Positions 5,515 to 9,841 of a stretch of DNA of 9,841 bases are shown here, in pieces. Position 1 is the stretch's first letter, and each line of letters starts with the position of its first letter. Position numbers and translations under genes: made by a program. The notes below the pieces were generated by a model. It was not told the DNA's origin. It saw only the letters and a program-made list of their open reading frames with translations, and did no database searches. The DNA comes from Holophagaceae bacterium (lineage in GTDB: Bacteria; Acidobacteriota; Holophagae; Holophagales; Holophagaceae): positions 1 through 9,841 of the forward strand of contig JANXYT010000047.1 in NCBI GenBank assembly GCA_025355915.1, given 5' to 3'.

Positions 5515-6561
5515 TCAAGGGAGCCACTCCGCGAGGCACACGTCGAACTGGCGGGAACCCCTGGGATTCCGTCCGCTCACCCACAGCAGTTTCTTTCCGT
5601 CGGGGCTGAAGTGGGGGAAGGAATTGAACACCCCAGTCCAGGTGATCCGCTCCAGGCCGGTTCCGTCCAGATTGATGCGGAACAGGTCGAAGCCGCGGCC
5701 CTTGCCCTGGTTGTCGTGGTGATTGGTGGCGAAGACGATGCCCTTGCCGTCTGGCGTGAAGATGGGCGCGAAGGCCGCGCCTGGGAGCTTGGTGACCTGG
5801 CGCTTGCCAGTGCCGTCGGCGTTCATCACCCAGATGTCCATCTCCATGGGCTCGACCAGATGCTGCTTGAGAAGGTGCTGGTACTTCGCCGTGGCAGTTT
5901 CGCCCTTGGGATAGTTGGTGCGCCAGACGATGGCTTTCGAATCGGGACTGAAGACCGCGCCGCCGTCGTAGCCCACGCCATCGGTGAGGCGGAGGAGATT
6001 CTTCCCATCGATATCCACCCGCCAGATGTCGACATCGCCACCGCGTTCGCTGGTGAAGATGATCCACTTGCCGTTGGGTGCGACCGTGGCCTCCGCGTCG
6101 TAGCCCGGGGAGGGAAGGAATGGCTTCGCGTCGCTGCCGTCCGCATTCGCCAGGTAAAGGTCGTAGCCCTGGAACACCGGCCATTGATACTTGCCCGGCG
6201 TGAAGGGTGGTGCCTCGGGGCAATCCGGCCCGGCTCCGTGCGTGCTGGCGAAGATGATCTTATGGTCCCCCGGCAGGAACCATCCGCAGGTGACGCGGCC
6301 TTTGCCGGAACTGACGCGCTGCTGGTCCGAACCATCGGCGTTCATGGTGTAGAGCTGGTCGCAGGGGTACCCGTTCCGGGTGCTCTGGAAGATGATCTTC
6401 TTCCCCTGGTTCGACCAGTAGGCTTCGGCGTTGGACCCGGTGCCGGTGAGTTTCTTCACGGTTCGGAGGTGAATTTCCCTGGCGTCAGACAGTGCATCTG
6501 GAGATGCGGTCTGAGCTCCCAGGATCAACGGGCATAAGGCGGCCAGGAACGTTCGCTTCAT
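5515..6561 (-). CDS. Exported TolB/PD40-type beta-propeller protein
   Basis: The 348-aa product starts with a signal peptide (MKRTFLAALCPLILGAQ, likely cleaved near 16-20) and consists of PD40/WD40-like beta-propeller repeats. Blades are marked by NADGSDQQRV (74-83), NADGSDAKPF (139-148), DIDGKNLLRLT (183-193), NADGTGKRQVT (247-257) and NLDGTGLERIT (297-307), each paired with strand motifs such as FSPDSKAIVW, FTPDGKGIVF and FSPDGKKLLW. It resembles the propeller of TolB but lacks TolB's N-terminal domain, so the tol-pal gene name is not justified; a periplasmic binding or scaffold role is the safest reading. Cys67, Cys92 and Cys114 are in the exported part. The ATG at 6561 follows GGAAGGG at nine bases; an earlier in-frame ATG at 6648 overlaps the upstream gene and would bury the signal peptide. 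It is 83 bp after the receiver-protein gene, with no clear promoter or terminator between. Confidence 0.85.
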   Translation of the reverse strand: MKRTFLAALCPLILGAQTASPDALSDAREIHLRTVKKLTGTGSNAEAYWSNQGKKIIFQSTRNGYPCDQLYTMNADGSDQQRVSSGKGRVTCGWFLPGDHKIIFASTHGAGPDCPEAPPFTPGKYQWPVFQGYDLYLANADGSDAKPFLPSPGYDAEATVAPNGKWIIFTSERGGDVDIWRVDIDGKNLLRLTDGVGYDGGAVFSPDSKAIVWRTNYPKGETATAKYQHLLKQHLVEPMEMDIWVMNADGTGKRQVTKLPGAAFAPIFTPDGKGIVFATNHHDNQGKGRGFDLFRINLDGTGLERITWTGVFNSFPHFSPDGKKLLWVSGRNPRGSRQFDVCLAEWLP

Positions 6562-6644
6562 CGTCTTCACCCTTCCATGCTCGAACAGGAACTTGAGCAG
6601 AATGACAGAGATGGCAGGCTGAAAGTGATCACCCGAAAGCCCCG

Positions 6645-8480
6645 TCACTCCATGGGAAAGCTGATCCGCACGAGGGACCCCCGTTCCGCGGGCAGGATCT
6701 GGACAGTGCCACCGTAAGCATTCATGAGTTGGGTACAGGCGGGAAGTCCCTGGCCCGGTCGCCGCCCGGCCGTGGTGATGACGGGGCGCAAATCCGGGAA
6801 GGGTTCAAAGGCGCTCGCGAACAACTCGGGGTCGATGGTGGCGCCATCATCTTCAACCTCGATCCGGAAGTGGCTTCCCCCCCCCCAGGTCCGCAGGGAG
6901 ATCCGCTCTGGGTCGCCCTCCATGGCATGGCCGACCAGGTGGCCTAGTGCCTCTGCAAAATCCGTATAGACCCCGTACAGAAGATCCCGTGGAGCCTGGA
7001 GGTTCAACGCCACGGGCAAGTTCTCGGGCAGACTGCCCTCAGCTCGCAGGAGATCCAGTTCCTGCTTTACAAGGGCATGAAGGTGGATCCATTCAGGGGT
7101 GCTCGCCTCCCCCTGTCCCGCGCGACGGAGCAAAGCTCGGACCAGCCCATCAACCTGAGAAATTGCATGGCGGATCTGATCCATGGACCGGTGGCATATC
7201 TCCCTTTCTCCGGGGCCCGGAGCATCCGGGCGTTCCATGAGAAGCGAAAGGGCAGCGCTTTCGTCCTTCAACGTGCGCACCGGCACCTGGAGTCTTTGGG
7301 CCATGTTCATGAACAGGCCCCCGAGGGCAGTTTTCTGGTTCTGAGCTCCCAGGGCCCGCTGGGCATCTTTCAGTGCCTCATAGGCGGATTCCAGTCCCTC
7401 GTAGCTGGTGCCCAGGGCCTGACTGGTCTTATCCAGGTGGGCGATGAGTCCAGTGTTTTCCAGACTGACCTGGAGAATCCCGGCGTGCAGGGCCGCCAAT
7501 TCGATCTCGAAAGGCTGGAAGGGTTTGTTGGGACGGTCGGCGGCCAGAAACCCCCAGAGATGCCCCTCCTCGGACCGGCTTCGAAGGGGCAGCAGCATGG
7601 CCTGTGACTTTGGCACCCAGAGACCAAGGTCGATGCCCTGCTCCCAGGGTTCCGACTGTCGGAGGTCGCTCCCGGTCAGGACGCTTCCGGTCGGCCGGGA
7701 TTCTGCCCAGACAATCAAGGGGTGGGATACGGGGAGCACCGGCGTCTCCACAAATCCCTCCTGGGTTCTGGCCAGCCCCTGAAAATAGGTCCCGCTCGCA
7801 TGGATCCGGTAGGCCCGTAGGCGATCGAGGCCAAGTTCCTCATGGAGCTGTCCCAGCACCCGGGACAAGATCTCGTCGGCATCCCTGACCGGGATGATGT
7901 CCTTGCTGAGGGATAGGAGGCGGGATAGGTGCTGGCTCCGTTGTTCCAGCTCGGCCTGGACTTCGAGCAGCCTCCGGTTGCCCTCCTGGGCTTCCCTCAG
8001 TTGCGCATCAAGATGCTCTACGACCTGCTGGCTGAACTGGCGCAGCGCCGCCCCTTCCCGGCCTTGTTCGAGGCGGTCCCTCTGGCCACCAAGGTAGGCC
8101 TCGACCTGTCCCACGAACAGGAAGGGGTCGATGGGCTTCGAGATGAACCCGTCGCATCCCGTGACCAGGGCCGTCTCCCGGTCGCTTCGCATCGTCTTGG
8201 CCGTCAGGGCCACGATGAGGGTGGCGTCCATGCTGCTGTTCTGCCGGAGCTTAGTCGCGACCTCGAATCCCGACAGGCCCGGCAGATTGATGTCGAGGAG
8301 GAGGAGGGCGGGCTTCAGGGCGAGGGCCAGTTCGCAGCCCTTGAGGCCATCCTCCGCCCAGTGCATCTCATACCCCGCCTGGGACAGCAGCCGCTGCACG
8401 AGGCGCCAATTCATCGGGTTGTCCTCGATGCAAAGGATGCGGGAGGGAGGAGCGTCCATGCCTGGCTGGGCATCAGTCAT
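6645..8480 (-). CDS. REC-GAF protein with degenerate histidine-kinase C-terminus
   Basis: This 611-aa cytoplasmic signalling protein begins with a complete receiver domain (about 14-130): acidic pair Glu19-Asp20, phospho-acceptor Asp63 in LLLLDINLPG, Thr93 and Lys115. A coiled coil (about 135-190), a GAF-like domain (about 192-345) and a second coiled coil (about 345-382) follow. The C-terminal part looks like DHp plus HATPase but has lost key residues. The H-box equivalent reads AQRLQVPV with Gln395 where His is expected, the N-box region reads GHLVGHAME without its Asn, G1 reads EDDGATID, and G2 reads GQGLPAC. It is therefore probably an output or scaffolding pseudo-kinase rather than an active one. 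The start ATG overlaps the stop of the upstream kinase (ATGA), so the two are made together and the kinase may phosphorylate Asp63. The coding strand carries a run of ten G (6877-6886). Confidence 0.9.
   Translation of the reverse strand: MTDAQPGMDAPPSRILCIEDNPMNWRLVQRLLSQAGYEMHWAEDGLKGCELALALKPALLLLDINLPGLSGFEVATKLRQNSSMDATLIVALTAKTMRSDRETALVTGCDGFISKPIDPFLFVGQVEAYLGGQRDRLEQGREGAALRQFSQQVVEHLDAQLREAQEGNRRLLEVQAELEQRSQHLSRLLSLSKDIIPVRDADEILSRVLGQLHEELGLDRLRAYRIHASGTYFQGLARTQEGFVETPVLPVSHPLIVWAESRPTGSVLTGSDLRQSEPWEQGIDLGLWVPKSQAMLLPLRSRSEEGHLWGFLAADRPNKPFQPFEIELAALHAGILQVSLENTGLIAHLDKTSQALGTSYEGLESAYEALKDAQRALGAQNQKTALGGLFMNMAQRLQVPVRTLKDESAALSLLMERPDAPGPGEREICHRSMDQIRHAISQVDGLVRALLRRAGQGEASTPEWIHLHALVKQELDLLRAEGSLPENLPVALNLQAPRDLLYGVYTDFAEALGHLVGHAMEGDPERISLRTWGGGSHFRIEVEDDGATIDPELFASAFEPFPDLRPVITTAGRRPGQGLPACTQLMNAYGGTVQILPAERGSLVRISFPME
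6877..6886. repeat. G10 homopolymer tract in coding sequence
   Basis: Ten consecutive C on the plus strand give ten G on the coding strand, translated as part of the Trp-Gly-Gly-Gly-Ser turn (532-536) of the pseudo-kinase domain. Loss of one base would move translation into a frame that stops at 6722-6724, removing the last ATPase-like motifs. Poly-G tracts of this size are prone to slippage, in cells or during sequencing. Confidence 0.8.
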
Positions 8481-9841
8481 GCGCGGCCTCCCCGGACAAG
8501 CGGCATCTCCAAGATAAAGGTGCTCCCCTCCCCTTTTCGACTGCGGGCCGTAATGCTGCCGTGCATGAGGTCCATGAACCGCTGACTGATGGCCAACCCG
8601 AGCCCCGTGCCCCCGAAGCGCCGGGTGATGCTTCCATCGACCTGCTGAAAGGGCTTGAAGAGGCGCTCCAATTCATCTTCCGACATTCCGATGCCTGTGT
8701 CTTGGACGCACATCTGGAAGCGACCAGCCTCCTGGGTGGCGGTGATCCTCACGAAACCTGATTCCGTGAACTTGAGGGCATTCCCGGCCAGATTCGTGAA
8801 CACTTGCCGAAGGCGGTCGGGGTCACCCATCACGCGGATCTCGCCCTTCGGCCGCAGGTACTGAAGCTCGATGGGGCGGCCCTGGATGAGACCGGCGGAC
8901 ATGGCCTTCACTTCGTCCAGCAGCTGCACGGGGTCGATCTCCTCGAGTTCCATCTCCATCTTGCCGGCTTCGATCTTGGAGAGGTCGAGGATCGAATTGA
9001 TGAGCCCCAGAAGGGAACGGCCGTTCTGGTAGATGATCTGAAGGTCTTCCCGGGCTTCCACGCCCAATTGTCCATGCGGATCCTGGATGAGCATGCCGGA
9101 GAACCCGATGATGGAATTCAACGGTGTCCGCAGTTCATGGCTCATGTTGGCCAGGAACTCATCCTTCAGCCGGTCGACTTCCTTCAGCTTCTGGTAGCTG
9201 GTCAGCAAGTTGTCATTGAGCCCCTGGAGCTCCCGGGTCTTCTCGTCGACCTTCTCCTCGAGCGTGCTGGCCCAGGCCTTCAGCTCCGCCCGGCTCTGTT
9301 CCAAGCCGCGGGTGCGGTCCTGGACGAGTTGTTCCAGGTTGGCGCGGATCTCTTCAAGTTCCCAGATGGTTTCCATCAGCTGTCGGGTGCGCTCCTGGAC
9401 GCGGTACTCGAGCAGACGGTTCTGGCGCTCGATCTCATCCCGGGACACCCTGAGCTTGTCCGTCATCAGTTCGAACGATTGGCTCAAATCCTGGATTTCA
9501 TCCCGGGAGTAGACCTTCACCGAAACGGTTTCCAGGTGGCCCTGGGCGACCTTCTCGGCCGCCTCGGTCAGCTGGATTACGGGCCGGAGGAAGCGATTCG
9601 AGAGGAAAACCGCCACCCCAATCCCCAGCATCAAAGTGACCAGACCCACCGCGAGACTGGTCCTGATGTTCTCGCGGACCGCCCGCTGGGTCCCTTCCGT
9701 GGTGAAGCCAATGACCAGGGTACCGACCTGATCAGCCCTGGGCTCCTCGTAGAAAACTGGGGCCACCGCGACGAGCATATTGTCTTCCCGCCGGGTGTAG
9801 GTATGGGAGATGCCATTCGTGAGCACCTGCCCCATGGCCCA
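8477..9841 (-). CDS. Membrane sensor histidine kinase (5'-truncated)
   Basis: The frame is open through the window edge (codons Trp-Ala precede the Met at 9835), so the N-terminus is missing. Numbered from that Met (452 aa), residues 1-57 are the tail of an extracytoplasmic sensor domain, a transmembrane helix spans about 58-80, HAMP about 80-133, and a long coiled coil about 125-220. HisKA holds the H-box MSHELRTPLNSIIGF with phospho-acceptor His233. The ATPase domain has the N-box with Asn352 (NLAGNALKFTESG), G1 DTGIGM (379-384), an F-box (LFKPFQQ) and G2 GGTGLGL (408-414). All catalytic motifs are intact, so it should autophosphorylate. Its stop overlaps the start of the receiver-pseudo-kinase gene by ATGA, marking that protein as the likely partner. 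The signal sensed is not evident. Confidence 0.95.
   Translation of the reverse strand, partial: WAMGQVLTNGISHTYTRREDNMLVAVAPVFYEEPRADQVGTLVIGFTTEGTQRAVRENIRTSLAVGLVTLMLGIGVAVFLSNRFLRPVIQLTEAAEKVAQGHLETVSVKVYSRDEIQDLSQSFELMTDKLRVSRDEIERQNRLLEYRVQERTRQLMETIWELEEIRANLEQLVQDRTRGLEQSRAELKAWASTLEEKVDEKTRELQGLNDNLLTSYQKLKEVDRLKDEFLANMSHELRTPLNSIIGFSGMLIQDPHGQLGVEAREDLQIIYQNGRSLLGLINSILDLSKIEAGKMEMELEEIDPVQLLDEVKAMSAGLIQGRPIELQYLRPKGEIRVMGDPDRLRQVFTNLAGNALKFTESGFVRITATQEAGRFQMCVQDTGIGMSEDELERLFKPFQQVDGSITRRFGGTGLGLAISQRFMDLMHGSITARSRKGEGSTFILEMPLVRGGRA

Noticed and set aside
5197..6537. Plus-strand open frame of 446 codons opposite the beta-propeller gene and gmhB
   Set aside because: It spans the spacer and two genes whose minus-strand products carry clear family motifs, and it has no domain of its own.
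6562..6644. Promoter or terminator between the pseudo-kinase gene and the beta-propeller gene
   Set aside because: I read both strands and found no convincing -35/-10 pair and no stem followed by a T-run.

Overview
The window is GC-rich bacterial DNA in which every convincing gene lies on the minus strand. The gene content (heptose-phosphate phosphatase GmhB, a periplasmic lytic transglycosylase, two-component signalling proteins, glycine cleavage genes) points to a Gram-negative-type, diderm bacterium. The style is compatible with Acidobacteriota such as Holophagae, but that placement is an impression, not something the sequence proves.

In transcription order, from high to low coordinates: a 5'-truncated membrane histidine kinase (8477-9841) overlaps by ATGA a REC-GAF protein with a degenerate kinase-like C-terminus (6645-8480). 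An exported TolB/PD40-type beta-propeller protein follows (5515-6561). After a 160-bp spacer holding a structured repeat come gmhB (4797-5354) and sfsA (4060-4800), also ATGA-coupled, then gcvT (2919-4034) and gcvH (2466-2849), closely spaced. A 353-bp stretch bounded by 22-bp inverted repeats separates gcvH from an MltD-like lytic transglycosylase with three LysM domains (169-2112). A tRNA-Ala(GGC) gene (43-118) and a hairpin close the window.

The genes form functional pairs rather than one pathway: kinase plus receiver protein (signalling), gmhB (LPS heptose) with sfsA, gcvT plus gcvH (glycine cleavage; no gcvP here), and the transglycosylase (peptidoglycan turnover).

The most unusual content lies between genes. 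A ~65-bp element occurs twice in opposite orientation (2225-2290 and 5385-5448). It folds into three consecutive triloop hairpins, and every difference between the two copies falls in a loop, in a compensatory base-pair exchange, in a whole-pair loss, or at a wobble-compatible position. One copy lies inside the inverted-repeat-bounded 353-bp segment. Further points are a hairpin presenting the gmhB Shine-Dalgarno in its loop, a five-unit heptamer tandem repeat between gcvT and gcvH, a G10 tract inside the pseudo-kinase gene, and a GmhB lacking the usual zinc cysteines.
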